A stretch of DNA of 64,000 bases from Mesodorylaimus sp. YZB2_4 (GCA_030248295.1 JASANH010000783.1:1-64000), one strand, 5' to 3'; shown: positions 19,304 to 31,800, counted from the stretch's first letter. Notes: generated from the sequence alone by a model not told the origin. Numbers and translations: made by a program.

Positions 19304-22300
19304 CTACAGTACTTGCTCCTTGCGTGGCGACCGATCGATATAAGTATCGTAGCTGCCTTCCCTTTCGTAGTAGGTAGTCAGGTAGCAGAGGATGGTTTCG
19401 AAGTTGGGACGAGCGATGGGCGAGTGATCGCAGCAGTTGGCCAATAGAGTGTAGATCCTGTCGGGCATTTCAGGTGGCCTAGCCAATCGCCGTCTCTCCT
19501 CGAGCACAAATGTCTTCGTCTGCTGGGCGGTCATGCCTGAAAAGACACATGAGTTTGGAATGAGGGCTCTAGTTAAGACAAGGTGGCTGACCTTCGTACG
19601 GCTCCTGGCCGTGTGTGAACACCTCGTGGAGAACTATGCCGAACGACCACACGTCTGACGCGGCTGTAAGAGGCAAACGTGGCGCCATGGCCTCGAAATA
19701 AAAGATCGCTTACATGAAAAAGTGCCTGAAGCCAATGCCTCGGGCGCTGTCCATTTCGTGGCCACACTGATTGCTTTGCCTAAAACACGTAAGTTCATAT
19801 GTAAGGCCGACAAATTTTTGGCATTTCTGAAGAACATCCTATTTTCAGAAGCCTTGTCTCTTGCCAATTACTTTAGCCAAACAGAGCAAAGCTGCGGCCA
19901 GAGAGACAGCCTGTCTGTACGACCAGTTGAAGCGCCTCCGCATCAAAATCGTGATTTATTTTAGGCTTAAGCAATGCACCTCATAAATCTGCTCTCACGC
20001 GACATATCGTTTAGTCCAACAGTAAGTCAGTAGGTGGAACACTGAATCATAGGCAAGCTTGGCAGGAAGCTAATTCACTCGCAAATGTGGCGGACTGTAA
20101 AACGGTTGCTCGCACCAAGAAGTCATCTCAAAGTGGCATGTCTTCCTACTCACACCCCAATCGTTCAGTCTTAGACACTACTAGCTGACACCCACTGCCT
20201 GGCTTGAGCTTGTAGCTTCCAAACTGCCCCACTCTCACTGGGATGAAATCGGAAGGTCCCACATCGCAAGGCGGTCAGAGCGTGAATACTCGCGACTCAC
20301 TTTCTTTCAAAATGTCGCCGCCCTTGATCAAATGCGCCAAGCCGAAATCAGCGATCTTGACCTCGAACATTTGGCAAATCGGTCTTTCGCCTTTTGTGCA
20401 TGTGGCGAGTTCTTCGATGAGCACGTTGCGAGCCGCCAGATCTCGATGCACCACTTTTTTCAGTTCCAGAAAATGCATTCCATCCGCTACCTGAGGATTA
20501 GATAAGAAGACGCCGCGTTGGAAAATGAGAAAGCAGGTGTACCTGGCGCGAGATCTCGACCAACTGATTTTCTGGCAGTAAACGCTTTTCGCCAGCTCGT
20601 TTCCTCAGATACGATTTCAACGAGCCGTCCTTGACGAACTCGGTGACGATAAAGAACGGCTCATCAGCGCTGACTATTCCGACCAGTTTGACCAGATGGT
20701 CGTGTCGCAAGTTCTTCATGGCCACAGCTTCGGCCAGCAAATCCCCTCGGCTGCTGACCCCTCGTTTCAGTTCTTTGATCGCCACTTGCACCTTTACGCC
20801 CGTCTTTGGCTCCCAAGTGCCTAAAAATGGTCATTCATCGATAGTTCCCGAAAAGTAGTGTGATCGATTACCTTTGTACACCACGCCGTAAAAACCTTTC
20901 CCGATCACTTTTTCGACATGGATCATATTTCGAGGAATTTCGCGCCAGTTCTTCTCGATCTCGGCTGAAATTAAGCACGGTGTTGGTGCGGGCTTTGGAG
21001 CTGGTGTGGTCAAGACGCAACAGATGCCCGCCTCGGAATCACCTAAAAATAGGTTTTGTTTGATAAAACTCGTGTTCACTTTGGACTCTCGAGGGCGGTA
21101 ACTCACCCCGGAAGTGTTCGACCATCTTCGCCAGAGTTTCAAATTGTGTGGTGCCAATGGAATATTTGTATTTGCGATGCTCGACTTCGCGGGTTTTAAT
21201 TCGATAGTGTTTTGCGAGGCCCTGCAGACAAACGGACATGGCCAATTGCGGTTCTGGAAAAGAGCAGTCAGAAGTGAGCGAGCGAATTTGGTGATCGAAA
21301 AAGTAAAGAAGACTCAACTCACTCGCATCGAGCATTCGACCGCGAATCAGGAAAGTCCCATCTGCATGACCTTTTAGAATCTGCTCGCTTTCAGTGCGAG
21401 TTACATCACCGAACCAAAATCTGAAAAACCCTCGTGTGCAATCATTGGCCTGTCCTAGGGAGAACTAGGGCAAGCCAATAGACGACCTAAGCCACAGGAA
21501 GCAGCCCACCGCAGTCCACTACTGTACACCTCGTCAGTTCTCTGAACCCTTCTGACCCTGTTACGTGCAGATAAGGTACCCGCTCCTATCACACGTGTAA
21601 ATTTTCCTACAGTAAGAACACTTTGCTTACGCTTCGGCCTCCAACGATCCGACAATAGCAACGTAGCTCCTCGGGATGTAGCCCGTCACACCCGTGCCTG
21701 TACTCTTGTGTTCTTGTCCAGACTTGTCGTCCAACATGCGCGTGACGAACAGCCACTCCGGGCCCCTGAAATCGATGCCTTCGACTCGAATCAATGATCT
21801 GATCGTACTTACGCATCGCATTCGTCTCCTACTTCGATGAACTGATCACCTTTGAGGAAAGACAACTCGGCTTGGCTGCGCTTTACATAGTTCCACAAGG
21901 CCACGTAGGTCGGCTTCTCGGCTGAAACAGCGATGCGCAAATTTCAGCATGGACATGTCTTAAATTCGTCTCTTAGGACGGTCTTTACTGTGAGGTAGGA
22001 GGAGTAGCACACATGGCAGTCACCCTGCGCGTGTCTCCCCTTGGAGCACCTCTTCTTGAGGGGTCCAGACAGTGGTCTAACTGCTTGGTTCGTTTCTGTC
22101 CCGGGCCCCACTGGCAGTGCAAGTCTTTGTTACTCACCGCCAAGAAGTCTTAACTCGCCTCAACTAACAGTAAGACACGTCCTAAACATGGACACCCAAG
22201 GTCTACATAAGCTAAAGTGCACTGCGAAATGACCGTCGTAAATTTGAGACATGTCTCATCGTGCTGGTCATGAAAATCGCCTGATTCGACACTTCCACTG

Positions 22301-23121
22301 TTGATTGGCCGCTACACCACTGTGTTTAATCCCTAGACGCGGTAGTCGGCGGTTCGGCACTCGTCTCTCTGTATTACTAGGGGCTGGACTCATCCTGGGT
22401 TTGATCCCCGCGACGGAGGTCGGTTTGCGAACCAAAAACCCTCGCTGACCCTGCATGCCATGCCGTGGGTGACTCACCCGGTACCGACGAGGTGCTCTGA
22501 GTGGAGAGACGGAAGCCAAACGAGGAGACAGTCACGGCTGTCGAGCACCACCAGTGTTCAAAGCCCACCCGCCATCGTCCAAGAAAGTCGGTGCCCAGTT
22601 CAGTACGCCCTCGCGTAGAGGTGCTCCTATTGGAGACACACAGAGCAAAGCTGCTGTGTGTGCCGGTCCCTGCACAGCCCTGCTTAGAAGGTTTGACTGC
22701 TGGCCGGCTAGAGGCAAAAAAGGGCTTCGGCCCATAAGAAGTCCAAAAAAAACCTGTCGCAGTTGCTTGGCAGAGCTAGAAACGGATCGGCCACCTGGTG
22801 GGGGCCTTGGGGTGGGAAGCTCTTGAGGCTCCCCTCACGGGGTATCGGCTGATCGTGAGACCCGACATGGCGCAGCGACATGGCATGCTTCCCGGCTGGA
22901 CCCTAGTCGACGGCAAGGTAAGGTCAACAAGCTCTCTGCTGTGGTCTAGTCTGTGGGAAAAGCTAACCCTTCCCTGAAACGAAGGACAGAATCATTAGAA
23001 ACATACTAGTTTTGTCGCTCGCGGAACGCTTCCGAGCGGAGGCCACGTCGTACTGATCGTGAGAATTTCCGGACGATTCATCCTCGAAATTTCGCTTCTT
23101 GGACGAACAGCAACAGCCCAT
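19304..23121 (-). CDS. SH3-SH2 non-receptor tyrosine kinase 2 (Src-like, TK2)
   Basis: A paralog of TK1 on the opposite strand. Eleven exons fit: 23121-23007, 21921-21813, 21765-21631, 21420-21323, 21253-21107, 21042-20872, 20820-20543, 20490-20301, 19779-19714, 19663-19592 and 19536-19304. They give 537 residues in frame. The N-terminus is [16 protein letters not shown], a lipidation signal with a basic patch. SH3 is at ~42-115 ([15 protein letters not shown]). SH2 is at ~120-200, with TFLIRGR. The kinase has [30 protein letters not shown] and SDVWSFGI. The activation loop reads [17 protein letters not shown], without a tyrosine, and the usual DFGLAR arginine is His. The tail contains [11 protein letters not shown]. 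Intron 1 (22.0-23.0 kb) holds a SINE and a second SINE piece near 22000. Intron 8 is 521 bp. Catalytic residues are intact, so an active kinase is likely. Confidence 0.93.
22316..22745 (+). mobile_element. tRNA-derived SINE, copy 3, in TK2 intron 1
   Basis: The A-box region GCGGTAGTCGGCGGTTCGG and a B-box variant GGGTTTGATCCCC (22398) are present. The same body words as copies 1 and 2 follow, ending GACTGCTGGCCGGCTAGAGG. It lies antisense to TK2. A further minus-strand scrap of the 3' half (GGAGACACGCGCAGGG) is near 22025-22060 in the same intron. Confidence 0.75.
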
Positions 23122-25588
23122 ATTCGCGCCTTCGTCCCAGACCGCCACACGCAAGACCCATGAAGTAACTAATAACCGCACCCGAAATCAGTGCGCGCAA
23201 GGCATCAGCGGCAAAGTGTAAAGGGTCACCGACATTGCCTCTTGGCCTGAGACCAGTCGAGCCTGACCGACTAAATGGGGTAGGGTTCGACTCCCGCCTG
23301 AGGATTACAGCTTTAGGCGTTTTCTCCAACCCTCGATGAACGCATGCTAATATTGATGTACATACTGCGGTGTGTTCGCGCCATCAATGATGGAACTCAC
23401 CCCTCCACCCTCGCCATGGGATCGTCCGTCCTTCTCTTGTCGCTCTCTATCAGTTCCCATCTTTACAATCCGTTCCTCACAGAACACCGAATATGCACCA
23501 CTTATTATGCACTAAATCGATCACACAAAATCATCGCAACCTAACACGCACCACCCTCGGTCCAAAACAAGGCAAGAATTGGAACTTACAAAAAATTGCA
23601 CACGTAAGATCACGAAAACCTAAAAAGAAACCCATCCTACAACAAAACTTCAAAACATAACTAAACATAATTTATATTGCTGAACATTTTAAGCACAAGT
23701 TTACTGATTCTGGGTGGTCATTTAAGGGGGAATAAAGATCATTTCATGCAAATGGGCGCGACCTCGTCTGATGTTAGGCCTGTTCGGTGATATTTGTTGA
23801 TTGCTGTGTGGAACTGGTCTCCCTTCGTCTGATGTGCTATTTGTTGGTTCTGTGCCAGTGCACTCTTGCTCTTTGGGTCGATGCTCTTTCTCTAATTAGT
23901 GTTGCTGCCTGCGTGTATTCGGTGCGGTCGAGTGGTAAACCTCTTCCTATGAGACACGTGGTCTTATAGTCAGGCCATAAAATTTTTAACATAGAATGTA
24001 TAGTGTCCAAGAAGAGGACCTTCTTGTCGACTTTTTTGCACAAGATAAAATGTTCTGTAAAGGATTCTGGTGGATTCTAATCAGCATTGCTCAAAATAAA
24101 GGGGTTTTGGCCAGAAGGAGCAGTGTAAACAGGGGATATGGGGCATTCTGTAAGACTCGAAAACAGAAGTCTGAAAGGGCGAATAGGCAAAGACGACTCT
24201 AGCGAGGCAGAGAGAGTTAGAAAAAGGAAAGAAAAGCGTTGTACCGAGCTATAGTGGTTTGCTGCAAATCCAAATTTGGGGACGTTCGGGGCTTTGGATC
24301 GCGAAGAGGTTCTGAAGAGGCAGTAAAACACACTATAGGGGCTTACAGTTAGCAACTAACCAAGTCACACTACATAAATTAATGCCAAAAGATTCGGTCT
24401 AAGCCAGGGGTATTTTCTATTTGAGGGGCTGATGGTACTTTGTATGAGTCATTTGAAAAGTCAGGAGACGATTAGGAGTATGGCCAGGAGTATACTACAG
24501 TAGTTTTCTGACAGCTCCAGGGAAAATGAATGCTGAGGCGGCAGCTGCATTTTGAGCACGGGATGAGGGACGCAGTAGACAAGGAGATTCTAGGAGACAG
24601 TATTGGAAAAGATTAGGTGCGAGATTCAGTACGCTTTTTTTCAGCGAAAGGAGTCTCATGGATTGGATGGACTTCTGATCGAATTTTAAATCTTTTGCAT
24701 CGCTGAAATAGGCCGAATATTGAGCAGGGCTTGGGTAGTTTCGCCGATGCTGGGATTTCCTCTACTCTCATACTACTTCAGTGTATGCTCACAGCTGTAT
24801 AAGGGAACAGGGGACAAAGCAGAAAGATCGAGCGAGACCTCTAACTGTCCTAAATGCTAAATTTAAGGTCTTGCGAGTATAACGAGATTGAGGAAAGTTA
24901 TGGGCTAGAGTGAAGAGATCCTGACATCCTGACCAGACCTGCGCAGTTCCTGGCAGAGATATCACGGTTGGGTGCTCTGATATCAGGTGCAGGGCCTACT
25001 GCGCGAGCTACCAGCCCATAAGTGTCAGATTTGAGTTTTATGACATTTTGATGACACTGGACTAATTTTTCCTGCTGAAGCAGACATTTTTGATGAGCAC
25101 ATCTTCAAATAAATCCCCGCACAATTAACACAGGAACATAAACAGGGTTGTGGAAAAATAACCCGACGATCTCCCAGTAGCCCAATTACGAGTATGAAGA
25201 ACAGCCCTTACACCTGTAACGTTAGTTGGTTCCTGTGTAAACCTGACTCACTGTTAGCCACGCGTCCTTCGCCACGTGAAAACTAATTTGATGTATGGAT
25301 GATGTAAGAACCAGCCTTTGTTCTGAACCGTCGTTAACCCTTTCTAAGGTGTCAAGCCCCTAGCCGTCAAGAAAAGTGCCAGAGAGGTCTTTGACTAACG
25401 GTTTGTATCTCTAAAATGCACTCGTGTGAAACGCACTCGTGTGCTGCACCCCTGACTGCCTTTCACAATGCTTGGTGAGAGCAAATGACATGACATGACA
25501 TGTGAATTTCAAGACTGTGGCACAAGGTGAGCTATACAGACATTATTAGCATCAATGGCATAAACTTTCACTACCAACAACAAACTGA
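23122..25588. other. 2.4 kb gene-poor gap
   Basis: No supported gene on either strand. At 23276-23290 there is GGGTTCGACTCCCGCCT, a B-box-like word repeated at about 43858 as GGGTTCGACTTCCGCCT. This suggests a second tRNA-derived element family. The rest is AT-rich, with runs of stops. Confidence 0.5.
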
Positions 25589-27516
25589 TCAATCAATAGG
25601 AATTGGGCCATCCAGTGTTCCTATCACACCAACCTTGTCAACGTCTCCGATTTCTGCCTTTGGTGTTTGCGCAGCTCTCATTCTTCTTCGCATTAGAAGC
25701 AAGAGGCAGCAAAATCCGAATCCGAGCACGCAAGTGATTGCAGTCATGAGGAAGGCATACTGGGTGTCCGTTTGATCAGCTAGCCAACCTAAAGAGAAAA
25801 GTGGAAGCGATCACTGGGACATTCAAGCAAGAAAAACGCTGATGGGAGGCCAGTGCAACAAACACTAATCGTTTGTGAGGGGAACTTGGTAAGGTATCGC
25901 TTACACGCCGATAGGACAGAGGCACTTCTACTTGGAGACTTGTTTTTAGCTTCAGAGCAGAGCAAAGGAAGCCCTCCCCCTTTAAGGAAAATAGATTCCT
26001 GGGGTTAGGGTATGTCTCCGTCGTTAAGCTTGCTATTGTAACCAGCATTTCTGGTCGTCGGAGGATAGATAGAAAACGTCAGCCACTTCTGTTGATTTTT
26101 CAGCAGCACATACATAGTCGAGAGACTTGCCGACCTCCCGTCAGAGTTAATCGTCCCAGACTTCGGTTTCTTACAACTCCCGCCGCCTGGGTGCGCTATT
26201 TACAGCAAATGATTACTAGTATATAATGCCACCCGCGATCGCCAATCATGCTGTCCATGATCAACCTCACCCACCCACAATCACTCGAGAATATGTTTTT
26301 CCAACTGACTGACCTTTTCTTTTTTCTTCGCACCCCCAAGTCCTCTGGATGCAATCAGCTCAACCCACGCCTATTTTTCCTGTTCTCACTCATTTACGAG
26401 TGCCTACTCACCAGATAGAAGAGGCAACACAAATCCACCAAGACCTATTGAGAATAGGAAATATCCGATTCCAGTTACCACCTTATCCACGCCGAACAGA
26501 TCCATTATGACGTTGGGCGGTTGTGAGAATTTGATGCCTAAGCTGAATCCAAACATTACCAACGCGGCTGCGAATGACCAAAAGTCATAACAAAACACAC
26601 AGGCAACAATACCGGCTGCCCCTGTTAAGGTAACGACTGAATACAGGAGAGTTCTGTCAGTGCACTTTAGTTGACTCACAAAAGCGACTACGACCCTGGC
26701 CAGTGTGTTACTGATTCCAGCAATGGATACCAGCTCGGCACTCTGCCACGTTGTCAGTCCACGACTAATGATCAAACTGTTGATCATAGAGAATACAGTG
26801 AAACTGGCGCCTCCCAGCACAACACCATCCAGAAGTAGCAATATAAAACGACAATCCCTGAATATGGCCAGGTCGAAAAGAGAATGCATGGTGACCCCGC
26901 GATGCAGCACACGACTCTTACAAATGGCACCGAATATGAACAGCTGCAAACAGAAGCCCGCTTGGATAAGCATAGAGCCACGCCACGTGTACGTCTCGAT
27001 CAGGAACAGGCTCAAGGGTGCGAATATCCAACTGCCCAATGCTGCCCCAACAGCCGTGAAACTGGTTGCGAAGAATCGATGCCTCTCGAAATATTCGGGC
27101 AATACGCTCAAGGAGGGGGTGACACACAGGCCATAGCCTATGCCGCACAAACAGCCGTACGTCAGAGACAAATGCCAGAGGTCAGTTGCGAAATAGGACA
27201 GGGCCATGCCTGCACTGGTCACCAAGGCTCCGGTCATGATCACTGCCCTGGCACCAAATCGTTTCTGCAGTCCGCCTGCCACTGGCCCAACTAGGCACAT
27301 GAGCGCATAGCACAAGGCGCCCGGTAATGAAGTGGCTTTCCGGGACGCCTGAAAGTGATCCAAGAATACCACAAAATAGATTCCAAAGTTCAATACTTGC
27401 CCCAACACAATCAAGTTAATCATAAATGAAGAGGCCAATACCAACCAGCTGTACCCTCGGTCCATTGAATGCAAGGTGGAAAGGGCAGAATGGGAGGCTG
27501 GCCGAGGTCGAGCCAT
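25589..27516 (-). CDS. Monocarboxylate transporter-like MFS protein, copy B (MCT-B)
   Basis: A close paralog of MCT-A. Two exons, 27516-26412 and 25788-25589, join in phase 1 (GTGAGT..CTTTAG), giving 434 residues. The intron is 623 bp. It carries SMDRGYSW at helix 1 and YFERHRFFATSFTAVG before helix 5, both SLC16-type motifs. It has twelve hydrophobic segments. The central loop (KSRVLHRGVTMHSLF) is nearly identical to copy A. The last exon encodes DQTDTQYAFLMT, a final membrane helix rich in Cys/Leu, an RRRMRAA basic turn and a 35-residue tail that differs from copy A. The tails therefore diverge more than the membrane core, as expected for retained transporters with changed trafficking or partners. 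Intact frames in both suggest that both are functional. Confidence 0.87.
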
Positions 27517-28084
27517 TTCTAAAATGATGGTCTCCCGCTTTGCACCAATGCAGAGTAGAACGGAGAGGGAGGTAGTGAGGGTCAGGCGTGTGACGTAGGA
27601 TGCACTATATCATGCGCCGTTGACATTCCCACACCTCAGACAAGTCTCCGATGTCTAATAGTAGTCTTCGCGAGGTCTCGTAAAACTCTATCGGGACCAG
27701 TTAGCTCTAAGAAGTTTTAGGCTAGAAAACTGGCGCGAATGTGGAAGAAACGTGTTGGCGAAAGGCGGAGCCGAGTCGAGGACAATGGATGATAGATGGG
27801 AAACAAACTTCAACTTCAGAAAACTGGCTTTGATCCGAACGTGCGCTGAACGCACCTACACCTAACGACTGCCCATAGTCAATATGCACAGCTGTCTTCT
27901 ACTCTGCTGAGAGAGAGGGTACAAATGGAGTGGATCGATAGGGCGTATGTATTGCTCGCTGTGTTCGGCTGGGGCTCTACTATATGTAAGTAAAAGGGTT
28001 GAGGCAAGTGCCATAGACAGTCAAGTTCAATGCTGGAAATGGGACTTCGCATTGAAGCTATGAGTCTGCTCACTGACTGTGGAT
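27517..28084. other. Upstream region of MCT-B
   Basis: Expected promoter region of MCT-B. No separate gene is recognised. Confidence 0.4.
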
Positions 28085-28511
28085 AAGGATGGTGCTGTGA
28101 TTAAATTTTCTGAATCCCACTTGGCATCACTGATCGTGAGTTGATCCTTGTCGGGAATACTGCAAACCAGCATGAGCAGGCCCCAATCTTGCGTATCGCA
28201 TTGCTGATGGCTTTCGATCTGCTTTGCCAAATATCCCACCACATACTATAGATTAAAGATGAGAAACAATTTTGAGTCGTCAAGTATCCCGACTTGAAAG
28301 CAATTGTGGAACAAACATACCTGGTGCAAGGAAAAGGGCGAGCTCCAGACTATCATGGCTTTCTCCGTCGAATGGAGCAGTAGACAGATATTGATTGGTG
28401 TTTGCTAGCCTCGCCATGGTGTCTGGCCCGTGGTTCATCATTATTGATTGAATGATTGCCACTAGGAAGCCAAGAATAGCAGCACGACCAGTTGCTCTGC
28501 GATATCTGTTT
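28085..28511 (-). repeat. Duplicated upstream block, copy B, with exon-like frames
   Basis: Counterpart of 4915-5310, lying about 570 bases upstream of MCT-B. On the minus strand an acceptor AAACAG is followed by an open frame (RATGRAAILGFLVAII, then MARLANTNQYLSTAPFD) to a GTATGT donor near 28320. After a TTAATCTATAG acceptor comes another frame (VVGYLAKQIESHQQCDTQDW). The phases of the two do not join cleanly, so the gene is either decayed or mis-spliced by me. The function is unknown. Confidence 0.45.
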
Positions 28512-28916
28512 ACCCTGGTCTGTTAGGTGGTCCAACGGTACAGTTTACTGTATTTCGTTTTCTTTTGGTGTAATCAGCGCTATCGACACACTAAAACAGC
28601 ATGACACGCCTAGTATTGAGCACAAAAGACTGAAGTGCGAATAAGCACACTCGCTATTGGTCGGCTCTGAATCTCAGCCATTGCAATCTCTTAGCCCTCA
28701 CAAATGGTGCTTCACGAAAGCTTGGGCTGTCTAACATTAGGATAGAGCGTCTATTAGGAGGAAATGTGGGGGAATAATTTGCCCCAAAACGTAAGAAGCT
28801 CTACTATGTATCACCATAGTGCTCCAATGACCTGGGTTTTTACTGTCTGACCTGAGGCCTTATTCCAGAAGGTGAGGTGTGGTTGTCCAATCAGCTGGGT
28901 GGTTTCCTCTGAGGTC

Positions 28917-29045
28917 ACAATAAACCCTGACCCTGACCTTGACCGACCAAAAAAATTTTCTGACCTGACCGTTGACCTGAGGGAACGTATAAATTTTCTG
29001 GCTCTGACTTTGACATTGATCTGACAAAAAATTTTGATTATAATC
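28917..29045. repeat. Degenerate TGACC/TTGACC array
   Basis: Repeated words CCTGACC, TTGACC and CTGACCTGACC alternate with AAAATTTT spacers. It is a simple-sequence array with no coding look. From 28512 to 29918 no gene was supported. A minus-strand frame at 29459-29151 is open but has no family resemblance. Confidence 0.55.
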
Positions 29046-29918
29046 GGCACCAGTAACAAAGCTTCTCTCCGCTTCCAATTTTTCAAAGAAATTTCACTAC
29101 AGCTGACAATTTCCTGGCATTACGTGAAATTTAATGTGCAGCACGAGGAACTAAATTTTTTTCGAGCTCAAAAAGATATGTAAAGCTGTTTTTGATGGCT
29201 TTGGGAAAACTAGAGAAGCTGACACCCATTGAAAATCAAAAAAGATCTCATTCATTATAACATCAATTCCTGTTCCAACTGCCTCTGCATGATCGATTTC
29301 TTTTCCCACCAATCGCAATGCTGGCTTGCGAGAAAAGGCGCCTTGCGAGAGGCACAATATTGTAGACATGCAACAATATGCATACCCACTAACTCCATGC
29401 ATTATCTCCTGGTGAGCCAATTGAGAATGGACCATCAGGGAAGTGCACGTGCTCCACATGACGCACTAATCGTAAGCTATCCGGCTTGGTGCTGGTGGGC
29501 GTGGACTTCCAGAACACGGCACCCCGATGTCTACCCTCGCCCCAAACCAGCTCGAAGTCGGCAGTGTGTGCATTCGATGCCCGTGATTGCATGGACGGGG
29601 TACGGGCGCCATTCGACGCCCCGCTCTCTATGGCGTGCCACGTAGATTGTGGAGAGCCTCGAATGGAAGCTAGTCGAGCGGCCCCGCCACTCTCTTTTTA
29701 CAGTGTGCAAGTGAGTAGAGTGCACGCAGTATCTGCTCAGCTCCGCGACTGCCTTGCCGACGGAACTCGTATATTTTTTAACTTAGACAGGCTAAGACAA
29801 CACAACTGAAAACTGCAGCAGAGCAAAGCAGGGAACACAAGAAATCAAATGACTAGTCATCTCTCGATCACGCGTTCACAGGTGCCTCTCCACTTTCTTC
29901 AGACAGCTCGAAGACCGA

Positions 29919-31134
29919 CTAGGTGCCACCTTTCTTCTGACTCGGCGATTGCTTTCCGCTCGCTTTTGCGCTGCCGACACCTTCGCCGCCGATTTCGATG
30001 TACTGATTGCCTTCTGCAGCTTTCTTTTTCGACGAACCAGGCGCTTGCCTATTGCTCGGCTCGAAGTCGTCGTTGACACCCCGCAAACTGCGATAGTCTC
30101 GGTCATTGGCCTTGACACCGACTTTCGGAGGTGCTATGCGTTCCGTCGGAGCACCAGCCTTGGCCTCTTTGACTTCTTCTTTGGCCTGCTCTTCTTCTTT
30201 CTTCCCGCCGCAAGCGCACCCGATCATCGCCAAAGCCATCATGCCGACTATGATAACAGACGCCAACGCTGACAAGAGGATCGTCGTCGACTGCGTCCCC
30301 ATCTCGCCGTCCGGTATTGGAGCCATGACTGGGGTCCAATTTCAGCACAACCAACCACTCGGCCCAGTTTTTGAAACGCGACTGACGCTGGTGCTTGAAC
30401 GAAGATCTTTCCGGCAGTGTAAAGAAATGGGCAGGGAATGTTAAAGTTGCTTTCTCGTTAAGCACTTCTGGCGAATGGATGTGATGCTGGACGCAGGTGG
30501 CAGCGGAGTTACAGGTTACTACTGTAGGTTCGATCGCTGTTGGACTTGGTGCGGGACTCGTCGACACAAGGACCGTTACTGCTATGGTATGATCTGTTCG
30601 GGGACAACTCATGTAGTAACCCATTTTTTCTATCAAATATTTTATCCAGCCTTCGACTGGCTCGACGTTACATTTAGGCCACACTGGCGAGTTCGGATAC
30701 TGCAAAACGCCTGAAGAACCCTTAGGCTCACCCATGCCAGACAAAATGCTCGATTCTAGCAGCTTGTACGGTAACTCGCAGTGCTGGCGGCCGGGGATGG
30801 CCAGGACTTGAGCCATCGGAACTCGACCTACGACCCGCGGGTGCGACTAGAACTGCCAGCATGGGGGCACGTGCACGAACGTAGGTGGCTCGGTCTTCTG
30901 CATATGCACCAGCCTGTACACAGGACAGTTCTGCGACAAAGGGAAGCAGGTCAGCCCCGCGCCACCTTCCCACTGATTCCTCCTTTCAGCCAAATGACAG
31001 AATTTCAACATGCTGTTCGCGGGTCGGGAATCACTCAAGAACATGTCCTGGGGGATCGTCAACTCAGAGTTCACATTGACCGATAAGATGAGCAGCATCG
31101 CCCACTGGTTCTGGGTCGTCCAGACCAATGCCAT
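29919..31134 (-). CDS. Single-pass membrane protein with charged tail (family unknown)
   Basis: I do not recognise the family. The frame starts at ATG 31134 with a hydrophobic leader (WAMLLILSVNVNS), probably a signal peptide. A Cys-containing ectodomain follows. The frame meets TAG at 30849-30847 and continues open to 30387. An intron from GTGCAC to CGCCAG in the same phase would remove the stop and join PPTF to HCELPYKLLE. A 58 bp intron (30386-30329, GTCAGT..CCCAG) then connects in correct phase to MAPIPDGEMGTQS. After that come a transmembrane helix (TTILLSALASVIIVGMMALA), a Cys pair and an acidic/basic tail (KKEEEQAKEEVKEAK) ending at 29919. It is thus a plausible type I membrane protein with a long ectodomain. 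The TAG leaves open a decayed first exon and a real start further in. Confidence 0.5.
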
Positions 31135-31800
31135 TCAATGAGGAGTCGAAGAATGGAGGAGTGGATCATTGGAGGAAGATAGTTGGAGTCTAGGTCCTTC
31201 TTTCTATAGCATAGGTTATCTTACCGTTTGAGACTACTGTAGCTCGGGCTGGGCGGGTGCCGCAGGCTAGGGCGTGCGAATGAGTAAGATTCAGGGTACC
31301 TTATTAGGTTACCCCAATAATCTGAGCGGTGGCGCCAGGTAGGTAACAGAAATCCGATTCGGTAGACAGAACCATGTACGGCACTTCTGGTTTTTTGTGT
31401 CTTGCATACCAACCCGCCATTGCCTCCCTGCCAAGGTTTATATTGAATCATAGGAGGATACGGATAGACAAGCCCCAGCCTCGCGCGCATACAGTGATGG
31501 GCTCGTTTACGTTGAGATCGCAAGCAGACGCGAGAGAGGCCGGCTACCGGCTGTGGATTCGTCGTTGATTTTCCGAAACTTTAATAAGAGTCAACCAATT
31601 TAAATTCCCGCTTTCCTCAATGATTGTCTGCTTTAAAGCGCCTACCTTATCACCGCCAATAAAAATTGACCTGGGGCTTGCACTTGCGTACGAGTTGGCT
31701 CTCTCTTGCTTGCACAATCGAAGGCTATTGTTATTAGCGAGGCAAGCTAACCAGCTAACATCCTTATTTTCATCGTTCAATGTGAGTTCAGCCAGGAATC
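31135..31800. other. Divergent promoter region
   Basis: The membrane-protein gene (minus) and the SLC18B1-like gene (plus) diverge from here, so both promoters are expected in these 660 bases. No extra gene is recognised. Confidence 0.4.

Noticed and set aside
28280-28511. RATGRAAILGFLVAII looks a little like the NGRAAMLGF helix of light-harvesting proteins
   Set aside because: Only one short hydrophobic stretch is similar, no other family feature is present and the organism is an animal. I treat it as chance.
29151-29459. Minus-strand 102-codon frame
   Set aside because: It is open but without recognisable motifs or clear exon boundaries, and chance cannot be excluded.
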